From Brevundimonas sp. (GTDB taxonomy: Bacteria > Pseudomonadota > Alphaproteobacteria > Caulobacterales > Caulobacteraceae): a DNA stretch of 64,000 bases. Positions 8,487-17,022 of this stretch are shown here, one piece after another. Location: positions 24,696 to 88,695 of the forward strand of contig NZ_JAIXTC010000027.1 in the NCBI RefSeq assembly GCF_027484365.1. Direction: 5' to 3'. The notes below the pieces were generated by a model. The model searched no databases. It was not told the DNA's origin and saw nothing but the letters and a program-made list of their open reading frames with translations. Each line of letters starts with the position of its first letter. Within the stretch, counting starts at the first letter, position 1. Position numbers and translations under genes: made by a program.

Positions 8487-9754
8487 TGACGCGCCGAGGG
8501 CATTTCCTCAATGCCGTCCTCGGAGGGCTTGTCGGGCTGCTTGTCGCGGCCCCCGCGATCGCCGAGCCTGGGCGTCTGGTGATTGTCGGCGGTGCGCTCG
8601 ACGCGAGGAACGCCGAGATCTGGGGGGCCTTTCTGGACGGGCTGCCTGATCCGGCGACCGACCGTATCGCCATCGTCGCGGCGGCATCGGGTGAGCCTGT
8701 CGCGTCTTTTGAGTCGGCCCGCGCGGCGCTGGCGCTCCACGGCGTTTCCCCTGACCGCGTCGTCCTCGTTCGGGCCGCCGTTATTGATGATCCGGCCACG
8801 TCCGAGGACGAGAGTCTCTGGGCCGATGGAGGCGCTGATCCAGCGGCGGTCGCGATCGCTGAGGGGGCGGGCGGGATCTGGTTCACGGGTGGCGATCAGG
8901 CAAGGACCGCACGGGTGCTGTTTGATACGGCGGGATTGCCGACGCCGCTTCTGGTCGCTCTGCGTCGCCGCCTGGCGGAGGGCGCCGTCATCGGTGGCTC
9001 CAGCGCCGGAGCCGCAATCCAGAGCGCCACCATGATCCTGCGCGGCGACGGCCTGATCGCTCTGACCCGGCCGATGAAATCCCCCGGCGCCGACGCGGAC
9101 ATGGAAGACGGCCGGCTGATCCTGGGCCAGGGTGCGGGCTTCTTCACCGACGGGATCGTCGATCAGCATTTCGACCGACAGGCGCGGCTCGGTCGATTGT
9201 CCCGGGCCGTGATCGAAAGTCCGGTGGACCGGTTCGGCTACGGTATCGATGAGAACACGGCGCTGGTCGTCGAGACGGCCACCCGTACCGCAACCGTCAG
9301 GGGTGCCGGCACCGTGACGATGATCGACGACGTCGAGGCGTCTCAACCTGCAGACCCCGACTTTGCGGTCACAGGCCTGCGCCTGTCCGTCGCGTCATCC
9401 GGCGACCGGATCGACCTGGCCAGCGGTGACGTCATCTCTGCCGCCGGTCGTCAGGGCGATCCCATGGACGACCCGGTTCCTACTCCCGGCGACGGCGCCG
9501 GGGTCGGCCCCGCCTATCCGGCCCGGCCGCTGATCGATCTGCTGGATATGGGCCTGATTGAGACCAATCTAACCGTCCTTGACAGGGTCAGCCTCGGTGA
9601 CGCGGGTGCGGCTGTCCGTTTTCGCTTTGAGACAACGGACCGCACCTCGGCGATGCGTAGGCTTGGCTCCGGGCCCGGTCCGGGCCTGACACTGCGTGAC
9701 CTGCGGCTGTCGATCATGCCGGTGATCGTCACAGTGGAGGATGTCCGGCCGTGA
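8486..9754 (+). CDS. Exported cyanophycinase (peptidase S51 family)
   Basis: A 422-aa protein with a signal peptide (residues 1-26, cleavage after AIA), followed by a cyanophycinase domain. The nucleophile is in GGSSAGAAIQ, with Ser173 in the GxSxG-type elbow. Other family features include LVIVGGALDA at the start of the fold, FTGGDQAR and GQGAGFF. Cyanophycinases cleave the beta-Asp-Arg storage polymer to dipeptides. The signal peptide means that this enzyme works outside the cytoplasm, so it would attack environmental polymer. The extra ~130 C-terminal residues beyond the catalytic core are of unknown use. It is coupled to the permease (TGATG) and to the isoaspartyl peptidase (GTGA overlap). 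Confidence 0.9.
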   Translation: MTRRGHFLNAVLGGLVGLLVAAPAIAEPGRLVIVGGALDARNAEIWGAFLDGLPDPATDRIAIVAAASGEPVASFESARAALALHGVSPDRVVLVRAAVIDDPATSEDESLWADGGADPAAVAIAEGAGGIWFTGGDQARTARVLFDTAGLPTPLLVALRRRLAEGAVIGGSSAGAAIQSATMILRGDGLIALTRPMKSPGADADMEDGRLILGQGAGFFTDGIVDQHFDRQARLGRLSRAVIESPVDRFGYGIDENTALVVETATRTATVRGAGTVTMIDDVEASQPADPDFAVTGLRLSVASSGDRIDLASGDVISAAGRQGDPMDDPVPTPGDGAGVGPAYPARPLIDLLDMGLIETNLTVLDRVSLGDAGAAVRFRFETTDRTSAMRRLGSGPGPGLTLRDLRLSIMPVIVTVEDVRP

Positions 9755-10626
9755 GCGCACCCTGGTCGCTGGTTATCCATGGCGGTGCGGGAGTTCAGGC
9801 CGGCCGCTCCTATCTCCGGGCGGAAGCCTGTATGTCCGGGATTGTCGAGCGGGGGGCCGGTGATCTCGCCGCTGGTGCTCCGGCGCTCGACGTGGTCCAG
9901 GCGATGGTCGAGGCGCTGGAGGCCTCCGGCCTGTTCGTCGCCGGCCGGGGGTCCGCTCCCAATGCGCTCGGCGATGTCGAACTGGATGCCTCGATCATGG
10001 ATGGGTCGGACGGACGCGCCGGCGCGGTATCGGCGATCCGTGGTTTTGCCAGCCCGGTCGTTGTGGCGCGACGGATTATGGATGCGTCTCCCCATGTGAT
10101 GCTGACCGGAGCCGGGGCCGAGCGGTTCGCAAGGGAACAGGGCTGCGAACCGGTCAGCGATCTCGCGACATGGCTGACGCGACCGGACGGTTTCGATCCT
10201 GCGGACCTTGACGAGGGTCACGGCACTGTCGGTGCGGTCGCGCTGGATCAGAAGGGCCGATTGGCCGCCGCGACCTCGACCGGCGGAATCTATGGCAAGC
10301 GGCCCGGCCGGGTGGGCGATACACCCCTGATCGGCGCGGGCACATGGGCCGATGATCGCGTGGCGGTATCCTGCACCGGCCTGGGCGAAGCGTTCATTCG
10401 TGCCGCCGCTGCCCACGACCTGTCTGCCCGCATGCGTTACGGCGGTGCGCAACTGGCCGACGCGGGCGCTCAGGTGTTGGAGTCTGTCGCGCGGCTGGGG
10501 GGCGACGGCGGCCTGATCGCCGTCGATCGCGAGGGCGCCATCGCCAAGCCCTTCGATACGGATGGAATGAAATGCGCCTGGCGGACGAGCACGGGTATGC
10601 AGGGCGTGCAATCCTGGCGGGGTTGA
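9751..10626 (+). CDS. Isoaspartyl peptidase / L-asparaginase (Ntn hydrolase)
   Basis: A 291-aa precursor of the plant-type asparaginase / isoaspartyl dipeptidase family. It starts with the conserved LVIHGGAG and contains the autocleavage site in GHGTVGAVALD, where Thr159 becomes the N-terminal nucleophile. It also contains ATSTGGIYGKRPGRVGDTPLIGAG, which forms the substrate pocket (quoted in part: GRVGDTPLIGAG). No signal peptide is present, so it should act in the cytoplasm on beta-Asp dipeptides brought in by the permease. Its GTG start overlaps the cyanophycinase stop by 4 nt, which places it in the same operon and completes the route from cyanophycin to free Asp and Arg. Confidence 0.92.
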   Translation: MSAPWSLVIHGGAGVQAGRSYLRAEACMSGIVERGAGDLAAGAPALDVVQAMVEALEASGLFVAGRGSAPNALGDVELDASIMDGSDGRAGAVSAIRGFASPVVVARRIMDASPHVMLTGAGAERFAREQGCEPVSDLATWLTRPDGFDPADLDEGHGTVGAVALDQKGRLAAATSTGGIYGKRPGRVGDTPLIGAGTWADDRVAVSCTGLGEAFIRAAAAHDLSARMRYGGAQLADAGAQVLESVARLGGDGGLIAVDREGAIAKPFDTDGMKCAWRTSTGMQGVQSWRG

Positions 10627-10660
10627 AGGAATCGGTGGGCAATCGAGCGGGTCGAGCCGT

Positions 10661-10709
10661 TTCGCGGAATTTCGCTTGGGCGCAAAGCGGTCAGGTGAGG
10701 GAAGGTCCG
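10661..10709. repeat. Intergenic REP-like repeat, copy B
   Basis: The core CGCTTGGGCGCAAAGCGG is shared with copies at 2035, 21620 and 47231. CGCTT and AAGCG can form a short hairpin. It sits after the isoaspartyl peptidase gene, in a 255-bp gap where no other feature is seen. Confidence 0.5.
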
Positions 10710-10881
10710 TTACTGAACTCATGGCGGTTGTTCATGAAGTCCGAACCAAGGCGCGGATATCCATAGGCGGCGGCACGTCGCTCATGATCATTTACTGACC
10801 TTAAGGGCCGTCGCCGCCAGGAGCGGTATCTCGGCGCACATATGGCGGCTCGGGGCAGGGGCGAGTTCCGCCGAAAAAGGG

Positions 10882-11781
10882 TCATAACTCAGAGGCTGAC
10901 GCTCTCAGCGCCTCAATGAACTGTTGCGTCAGCGGGCCCGGACGGCCGCCTCGGCGCAGCTTGTATCCGATGCGGCGTCCGCCGGCCCCCTGCAAGGTGA
11001 TCACGCGGAAAGGTTGAGGTGGTTGGGTCAACTGGGCGCGAGACACCAGGGTGATGCGCGACGTGTGAGTGACGAGACTTTCGAGCAAGGGCAGGGCGTT
11101 CACGAGAATGCAGTCCCTCGGCCAGGCGACTCCCGCCGTCATGAACAGAGCTTCGACGTGGCGCCGATAGGTGCTCCCTTCCCGCGGCAAGGCCCAGGGC
11201 GCGTCCGCCAGTTGACCGAGCGACAGGGATTTCGCGTCGTAAAACGGGCTGGCCGGGCCGGCGGCCAACCAGAAAGGGTCGTCGAACAGAACGGCCTCGA
11301 CGACATCATCCGTCCCGCCGAGCATCTCGTCGACGGGGCCGACGATGATGTCGATCTTCCCGGACCTCAGCATCGGCACCAGCCGGCCGTCCAGACCATC
11401 GACAATCTCGAGATCCAGCGGCGTCCGGCCGTTGTCCAGAAGTCGGAGCGCATTGGGCAGAAGGCTTGCCAGCACGCTGGGCGTGGCGCCGATTCTCAGG
11501 GGGCCCGATATGCCCATGGCGTGACTGCGGACCTCGGCCTCTGCGTCTGAAAGCAGCGATTGCACGCCCTCGGCGCGACGGACTAGGATCTCGCCGAAGG
11601 CCGTCAGGGTTGATCCGCGACGACTTCTTTCCAGCACCTGCACGCCCAGCCTTTGCTCAAGCAGGGCGATGCTGTTCGACAGGGCGGGCTGGGACATGCC
11701 CTTTTCCGCCGCTGCGCGGGTGAAGGAGCCATGGCGGGCGATCGCGAGCAGGTTGGCGATCTGGGACGCTTCGACAGCCAT
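10882..11781 (-). CDS. LysR-family transcriptional regulator
   Basis: A 299-aa LysR-type regulator. The N-terminal winged helix-turn-helix occupies residues ~5-65 (FTRAAAEKGMSQPALSNSI), followed by the periplasmic-binding-like effector domain. It is divergent from the aromatic hydroxylase operon starting at 11879, with a 97-bp intergenic region. LysR regulators of aromatic catabolism normally sit in this arrangement, bind the intergenic region and activate the operon when a pathway intermediate is bound. The effector is unknown. A 25-bp element in the intergenic region is repeated upstream of the TonB receptor at 19146 and may be its target. Confidence 0.93.
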   Translation of the reverse strand: MAVEASQIANLLAIARHGSFTRAAAEKGMSQPALSNSIALLEQRLGVQVLERSRRGSTLTAFGEILVRRAEGVQSLLSDAEAEVRSHAMGISGPLRIGATPSVLASLLPNALRLLDNGRTPLDLEIVDGLDGRLVPMLRSGKIDIIVGPVDEMLGGTDDVVEAVLFDDPFWLAAGPASPFYDAKSLSLGQLADAPWALPREGSTYRRHVEALFMTAGVAWPRDCILVNALPLLESLVTHTSRITLVSRAQLTQPPQPFRVITLQGAGGRRIGYKLRRGGRPGPLTQQFIEALRASASEL

Positions 11782-11800
11782 AAGGAAAACGACCCACTAC

Positions 11801-11842
11801 CCCAATTTCGATCATTTGACGGAGGGTGTCGGCGACTGTCAA
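11801..11842 (+). promoter_or_regulatory. Putative shared promoter/operator element, copy 1
   Basis: A stretch containing ATCATTTGACG matches the copy at 19033-19073 at about 21 of 25 positions. In both, TTGAC is followed after exactly 17 bases by a (G/T)TCAA sequence. This copy lies between the divergent LysR gene and the hydroxylase operon. It may be the LysR binding site, a -35 region, or both. Confidence 0.5.
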
Positions 11843-11878
11843 CACGATGCCAACGAGAAAACCGAGGGACGGAACCGC

Positions 11879-13432
11879 GTGCTGGACTACGATGTCGTCA
11901 TCATCGGCTGCGGACCGGTCGGTGGGTTGGCGGCCAATCTTCTCGGCAGGGCCGGGGTGAGGACGCTGGTCGTCGAGCGCGTCGCTGAACCCCATCCCTT
12001 GCCGCGCGCCGTGCACATCGACCATGAGGTCATGCGCCTCTTCCAGAGCGCCGACCTGGTCGACCGCGTTTCGTCGCTCGTGCGTGACACCCAGGGGCAT
12101 ATGCATATCGGCGCCGACGGCGGCGTCATCCGCTACATGGGCACCGCAGGGCGACCCCGGCCTTTCGGCTGGTCCGGCGACTACTTCTTCTACCAGCCAG
12201 AGCTCGAGGCTGTGCTTCGCGAGGGGCTGGACCGGTTCGCGGAGGTCGATCTGCGCCTCGGCGTCGCATGCCTCGGGATCGACCAGGACGATCGGGGCGT
12301 CCGCTTGCGATTGGCCGCGCCGGAGGGCGAGACCATCGTTTCAGCCCGCTGGGTGATCGCCTGCGACGGGGCCAGTAGCCCGACGCGCAAGGCTCTGGGC
12401 GTGGTCCTGGATGATCTGGGTTTCGAGGAGCCCTGGCTGGTGGTGGACGCCGAAGTCGACGGGCCCCTGGTGTTCCCGGGCTTCCACCATGTGCCCGAGG
12501 GCGCGGATCTGCAGCAACTGTCCATCATGCTGTGCGATCCACGACGGCCGGCGACTATCGTTCCCGGCAGGGGCAACCACCGCCGCTGGGAGTTCATGCT
12601 GCTCCCCGGAGAAGACGAGACGACGCTGGACGCTGACGCCATCGAGGCCTTGGTGGCGCCCTGGGTCGGATCGGCGACGAGCCGGATCGTGCGTGCGACC
12701 ACCTATCGCTTTCATGGGCTGATCGCCGAGACCTGGAAGGTCGGCCGGGTGTTTCTGGCCGGCGATGCGGCGCACCAGACGCCGCCGTTTTTCGGCCAGG
12801 GCATGTGCCATGGCATGCGGGATGTCGCCAATCTGGCGTGGAAGCTGGAGAAGGTTCTGTCCGGCAGCGCTCCCGACGGTCTGCTGGATGGTTATCAGCA
12901 GGAGCGCGAACCCCAGGTCCGCTCGGTCATCGCCAGTGCGGTCGAGGCCGGGCGCTATATCTGCATGCTCGATCCGATCCGTGCTGCCGCACGCGACGCC
13001 GAGATGCGTGCAAGGCAGGGCGACCCCGTGCGGACCGCCGCCGACCTGATCACGCCGATCCGGGGCCTGACGCTCGACAGCCCGGGCGCCGGCAAGCGCT
13101 TCATTCAGCCCACCGTCCGTTCGGCGGAACAGGAGGGGCTGCTGGATGACGCCACCGGCGGCGGGCTGGTGATCCTGTCGCGGGGCGAGCAGGCAGGTGT
13201 GGAGCCGACGCTCCTGCAGCGCCTCCGCATCCGGCATTTTCGCATCGGGAAAGACCTGGAAGACGCGGCCGGCGATCTTGGTCGCTGGCTGGATGAGCAC
13301 GAGGCCGACGCGGTCCTGTTGCGCCCCGACTTCTATGTTTTCGGGACGGCGAGCGGAGCGGGCGCGGTGTCGGGTCTCGCCCGCGACTTCACACATGCTG
13401 TCGCCGCCGAGGAGACCCTATGTCCGGCCTGA
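11879..13432 (+). CDS. FAD-dependent aromatic monooxygenase (MhpA-like)
   Basis: A 517-aa flavoprotein hydroxylase of the PHBH/MhpA class. The GxGxxG nucleotide-binding motif is at the start (VVIIGCGPVGGLAANLLGRAG, within residues 5-25), and the FAD-ribose GD motif is in RVFLAGDAAHQTPPFFGQG. The C-terminal thioredoxin-like extension seen in phenol and MhpA-type hydroxylases is present. It is expected to ortho-hydroxylate a phenol using NAD(P)H and O2 to give a catechol. The GTG at 11879 follows GAGGGA and is preferred over upstream in-frame starts, which would extend into the LysR promoter. It is the first gene of a meta-cleavage operon; the substrate is not identifiable from the sequence. 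Confidence 0.87.
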   Translation: MLDYDVVIIGCGPVGGLAANLLGRAGVRTLVVERVAEPHPLPRAVHIDHEVMRLFQSADLVDRVSSLVRDTQGHMHIGADGGVIRYMGTAGRPRPFGWSGDYFFYQPELEAVLREGLDRFAEVDLRLGVACLGIDQDDRGVRLRLAAPEGETIVSARWVIACDGASSPTRKALGVVLDDLGFEEPWLVVDAEVDGPLVFPGFHHVPEGADLQQLSIMLCDPRRPATIVPGRGNHRRWEFMLLPGEDETTLDADAIEALVAPWVGSATSRIVRATTYRFHGLIAETWKVGRVFLAGDAAHQTPPFFGQGMCHGMRDVANLAWKLEKVLSGSAPDGLLDGYQQEREPQVRSVIASAVEAGRYICMLDPIRAAARDAEMRARQGDPVRTAADLITPIRGLTLDSPGAGKRFIQPTVRSAEQEGLLDDATGGGLVILSRGEQAGVEPTLLQRLRIRHFRIGKDLEDAAGDLGRWLDEHEADAVLLRPDFYVFGTASGAGAVSGLARDFTHAVAAEETLCPA

Positions 13433-13872
13433 CGCTCGATCTCGCCCTGACCATTACGCAAGCCGCCTTCGTGAAGGCGCGGGAGGACGGAGCGAGGCCG
13501 CTCAGCGTGGTCGTCCTTGACGGCGGCGGACATGTCCTGACGATCCATCGTCAGGAGACGGCCAGCCTGTTCCGCTCGACCATCGCGACGGCGAAGGCCG
13601 CCGGAGCCCTGGGCATGGGAATGGGCAGCCGCGCTATCGCCGCGCGCGCCCGGCAGTCGCCGGCCTTCTTCGCCTCCCTCTCGGCCGTGACGGAGGGCCA
13701 GATCGCACTCGCGCCTGGCGGGGTGCTGATCCGCGACGCGGCCGGCGCGATCCTTGGGGCGGTCGGGATCAGCGGCGACACCTCCGATCTCGACGAACGC
13801 TGCGCGGTGGCGGGCATCGCGGCCGCAGGCCTGGTCGCCGATCCGGGCGCCGATCCGGAGGCCCGTCCATGA
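13420..13872 (+). CDS. GlcG/HbpS-family protein
   Basis: A 150-aa protein of the GlcG / HbpS-like (DUF336) family, with the characteristic VVVLDGGGHVLTIHR segment and a Gly/Ala-rich core. Relatives bind haem or small molecules and are often encoded within catabolic operons for aromatic acids, glycolate or diols. Its exact role is unknown. The start overlaps the hydroxylase gene by 13 nt and its stop overlaps the dioxygenase start by 4 nt, so it is clearly part of this operon. No signal peptide is visible, which suggests a cytoplasmic role. Confidence 0.8.
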   Translation: MSGLTLDLALTITQAAFVKAREDGARPLSVVVLDGGGHVLTIHRQETASLFRSTIATAKAAGALGMGMGSRAIAARARQSPAFFASLSAVTEGQIALAPGGVLIRDAAGAILGAVGISGDTSDLDERCAVAGIAAAGLVADPGADPEARP

Positions 13873-14762
13873 CCAGACTCCGCAGCATCGAGCTTGCGCT
13901 GCCAGGCGCCGGGGCGGCTGCCGACTTTCTGACCGAGCACTGGGGCATGGCTCCGGCGACGCGTGAGGCCGACACCTGGCACCTCCGCGGCGCAGGAGAC
14001 GACGCCTATCTGCTGGCCCTGACCGAGGCGGATGCCCCGACGGTTCAGTCGGTCACCTTCATCGCGTCCGAGGCCGAGATCGATCGGATCGAAGCTTCGG
14101 CCATGGCGAAAGGGGCACCGGTCGAGCGGGTCGACGCGACGGCTGAAGCCGGATCCGGCCGCGGCATCCTGGTGACCGCCCCCGATGGCGAGCGGTTCCG
14201 CTTCCTGTCCGGCGTCCAGAGCCATGAACGGCTGGAGGGATGTCCCGACATGCCGAACCGCCTCACCCATGTCGTTTTCAATGCCCGGGACGCCGAGGCG
14301 TCCGGCGATTTTGTCGAGCGGGTCTTGGGCTTCCGCGTCTCGGACAGGACGAAGGGCATGGTGTTCGTGCGGTGTGATGACTCGCACCATTCGATCGCCT
14401 TCGCCCGCGCCGGCGTCGCCACGCTCAATCACATCGCGTTCGAGATGGTCGATATCGACGCGGTCATGCGGGGCATCGGGCGGATGCGGGACTATGGCTT
14501 GACGGCCGCGTGGGGCCCCGGCCGCCATGGTCCCGGCGACAATGTCTTCGCCTACTACATCGCCCCCTTCGGTCCCGTGATCGAGTATTCGACTGCGGTC
14601 GAGAAGGTCGGAGACGACTATCGGACCGGCACGCCGGAGGACTGGACCTGGCCGCAGAACCGCATCGATCAATGGGGGGTCACCGACAAGGATGTCGCCG
14701 CCCTGGCCGTCGCCGAACGCAAATTCCGTTTCCCCGGCGCGCCTGCGCTGCCGGCCGCCTGA
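13869..14762 (+). CDS. Extradiol (VOC-family) ring-cleavage dioxygenase
   Basis: A 297-aa two-domain vicinal-oxygen-chelate protein. The C-terminal domain shows the expected Fe(II) ligands: His in LTHVVFNARD, His in LNHIAFEMVD and Glu in VIEYSTAVE. The N-terminal VOC repeat lacks them, as usual in type I extradiol dioxygenases. A late GPGRHGPGDNVFAYY stretch supplies the active-site His and Tyr. The enzyme should open the catechol made by the upstream hydroxylase next to the diol. The ATG overlaps the previous stop (ATGA). The precise catechol cannot be predicted. Confidence 0.88.
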   Translation: MTRLRSIELALPGAGAAADFLTEHWGMAPATREADTWHLRGAGDDAYLLALTEADAPTVQSVTFIASEAEIDRIEASAMAKGAPVERVDATAEAGSGRGILVTAPDGERFRFLSGVQSHERLEGCPDMPNRLTHVVFNARDAEASGDFVERVLGFRVSDRTKGMVFVRCDDSHHSIAFARAGVATLNHIAFEMVDIDAVMRGIGRMRDYGLTAAWGPGRHGPGDNVFAYYIAPFGPVIEYSTAVEKVGDDYRTGTPEDWTWPQNRIDQWGVTDKDVAALAVAERKFRFPGAPALPAA

Positions 14763-14775
14763 AAGGAGCCGACCC

Positions 14776-15612
14776 GTGAAGATCGTCAGTTTTGAACACC
14801 AGGGACGCGCCGGCTACGGCGTGCTTGAAGGCGACCGCATCGCGGTGGCGCCGGCCTCCGGACCCGTCGACCTGAAGGCGGCCCTGGCCTCGGGCGGCGT
14901 CGCCGCCGTCATGTCGAGCGGCGGGTCGATCCCACTGTCGGATGTCACCTTGCTGCCGGTCCTGCCCAATCCCGGCAAGATCCTGTGCGTCGGTCACAAC
15001 TACGAAGATCACCGCAAGGAGACCGGCCGGGCGAAGGTCGATCATCCTTCGATCTTCACGCGCTGGGCCGACACCCTCATCGCCGGCGGCCGGCCGATCG
15101 TGCGACCGCGGGAATCGACCGATCTCGACTACGAGGGCGAATTGGCCGTGGTCATCGGAAAGGGCGGGCGACGCATCCCGCGGGAAGCGGCCCTGGATCA
15201 TGTCGCGGGCTATGCCGTCGCCAACGACGCCTCGGTGCGCGATTGGCAGTGGCACACCCACCAGTTCACGCCCGGAAAGAACTTTCCGGACACCTGTGCG
15301 CTCGGCCCCTGGCTGATGACGCCGGACGAGCTCGGTCCGCTGGACCGACAGCGGATCACTACCCGCGTCAACGGCGAGGTGGTGCAGGATGCCGGTTTCG
15401 ACCAGATGATCTTTTCGATCGCTGACATCATCGCCTACTGCTCGGGCTTCACGACCCTGAGCCCGGGCGACGTCATCCTGACAGGGACGCCGGGCGGGGT
15501 CGGGGCCAAGCGGACGCCGCCGCTCTGGCTCAAGCCCGGGGATGTGGTCGAAGTGACCGTTACCGGCCTCGGCGTCCTGAGCAATCCGGTTGCGGAAGAC
15601 GCCTCCGCCTGA
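14776..15612 (+). CDS. Fumarylacetoacetate hydrolase-family hydrolase
   Basis: A 278-aa enzyme of the FAH superfamily. The conserved core begins with ILCVGHNYEDHRKE and continues with DLDYEGELAVVIGKGG, whose acidic residues bind Mg2+, and with NDASVRDWQW and LTGTPGGVGAKRTPP. In meta-cleavage pathways such enzymes hydrolyse or decarboxylate/hydrate the ring-fission product to a 2-oxo acid. The GTG at 14776 is preceded by AAAGGAG; longer in-frame starts lie inside the dioxygenase gene. It is the third chemical step of the operon. Confidence 0.88.
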   Translation: MKIVSFEHQGRAGYGVLEGDRIAVAPASGPVDLKAALASGGVAAVMSSGGSIPLSDVTLLPVLPNPGKILCVGHNYEDHRKETGRAKVDHPSIFTRWADTLIAGGRPIVRPRESTDLDYEGELAVVIGKGGRRIPREAALDHVAGYAVANDASVRDWQWHTHQFTPGKNFPDTCALGPWLMTPDELGPLDRQRITTRVNGEVVQDAGFDQMIFSIADIIAYCSGFTTLSPGDVILTGTPGGVGAKRTPPLWLKPGDVVEVTVTGLGVLSNPVAEDASA

Positions 15613-15665
15613 TCATTCATCCGCGATCCGGCGCAAGATCGGACGCTTCCAGAGGGAACGAACCC

Positions 15666-17012
15666 ATGAGCGAACCGGTGATCGACGTCGCCGCCGAAAT
15701 GCGGGATGCACCGCTGTCCGGATTCCACATCCGGTTCGCCGTGCTGATCGGAGCCATACTGTTCCTCGACGGCTATGACCTGTTCAACGCCGCCTATGTC
15801 GCGCCCTATGTGCGCCAGGAATGGGGGCTGCGGGCTCCGCAGATCGGCATGATGCTGTCGATCGGGCTGGTCGGGCTGGCGACCGGAGCTCTGCTGCAGG
15901 GGCCGCTGGCGGACCGGTTCGGGCGCCGCGCGATCACCCTGGGGGCGGTCTGGCTTCTAGGTCTGGCCAGCCTGGCCCTCGCGATCTTCGCTCATTCGTT
16001 TGAAGTGTTCTGCGCCATCCGCCTGGCGCTCGGCGTCGCGCTGGGCATGCTGTCGCCTCTCGCCTTCGTCTATATCAACGAGTGGGCGCCGAGCCGGTGC
16101 GCCAATCGGTTCGCGACCCTGGCGTTCGTCCTGCCCTTCTCGCTCGGCGGCATCGCCGCGGGCCTGGCAGGCCTGCTGATCGCCCCGGAATGGGGGTGGC
16201 GCGCCCTCTATCTGATCGGCGGTCTCGGTCTACCGGTCGCGTTTCTCGCTCATGCCATGCTGCCGGAATCGGTCCGTTTCCTGGCGTCCCGCGAACGGTG
16301 GAGCAAGGTGGCGCAGATCCTGTCCCGCGCCCGCCCCGACCGCGCCGCCGCCTATGTCGGCGCCGCCTTCCAGTCCGGTGAGACGTCGAGCGGGAAGGGC
16401 GCTTTCGCCAGCCTGCTGGCGCCGCGTTACCTGCGCACGACCGTTTCGATCTGGGTGGCGGGTGCGCTGAGCCTGCTCTGCATCCACGGCCTGACGGGCT
16501 GGCTGCCTTCGATCGTCCTCGCGGAAGGGGCAGGGGTACGCACGGCCTTCGGCTATGGCTCGCTTCTGATGACGATGCAGATCTTCGGCGGTCTTGCGGG
16601 CGGCTGGTTGGCCGATCGGTTCGAGCGGGTCCCGGTGATTTGCTGGGGGTTCGTCGGCGGCGCCCTGTCGCTGATCAGCCTGGCGGCGACGCTGAACACG
16701 CCCTTCGCCATGATCGCTGTCGCCGCCACCGGCTTCTTCATCTTCGGCGCCCAGGCTGTGATGAACAATCATATCGCCATGAGCTACGAGACCGGCCTTC
16801 GCAGCACCGCAGTCGGCGTGGCCGTGGCGGTGAACCGGATCGGCGGCGTGGCCGGACCGATGCTGATCGGCTTCACCCAGGGCCTGCCCGCTGCGCTCTG
16901 GGCGACGCTGGGCATGCTGGCGGTCGCCCAATTGCTGGCGGCTTTGACGCTGGGAGCTCGCAGGCCGTCGCCGCCCTCGTTGCGACCCGCGACCGAACCG
17001 TCCGTGGTGTGA
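15666..17012 (+). CDS. MFS transporter, aromatic acid:H+ symporter type
   Basis: A 448-aa major-facilitator protein with 12 predicted membrane segments. It has the LDGYDLFN motif in the first helix, characteristic of the AAHS (PcaK/BenK) family, and the GPLADRFGRR motif in the loop between helices 2 and 3. It would import the aromatic acid degraded by the operon. It starts 53 nt after the FAH gene and ends 10 nt before the GH3 gene, so it is most likely co-transcribed with both. Confidence 0.88.
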   Translation: MSEPVIDVAAEMRDAPLSGFHIRFAVLIGAILFLDGYDLFNAAYVAPYVRQEWGLRAPQIGMMLSIGLVGLATGALLQGPLADRFGRRAITLGAVWLLGLASLALAIFAHSFEVFCAIRLALGVALGMLSPLAFVYINEWAPSRCANRFATLAFVLPFSLGGIAAGLAGLLIAPEWGWRALYLIGGLGLPVAFLAHAMLPESVRFLASRERWSKVAQILSRARPDRAAAYVGAAFQSGETSSGKGAFASLLAPRYLRTTVSIWVAGALSLLCIHGLTGWLPSIVLAEGAGVRTAFGYGSLLMTMQIFGGLAGGWLADRFERVPVICWGFVGGALSLISLAATLNTPFAMIAVAATGFFIFGAQAVMNNHIAMSYETGLRSTAVGVAVAVNRIGGVAGPMLIGFTQGLPAALWATLGMLAVAQLLAALTLGARRPSPPSLRPATEPSVV

Positions 17013-17022
17013 GCGTGAGCAA

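Noticed and set aside
10783..10800. Third copy of the ATCATTTGAC element (ATCATTTACTGAC)
   Set aside because: It differs at the key TTGAC, and lies downstream of both neighbouring genes, not before a start.
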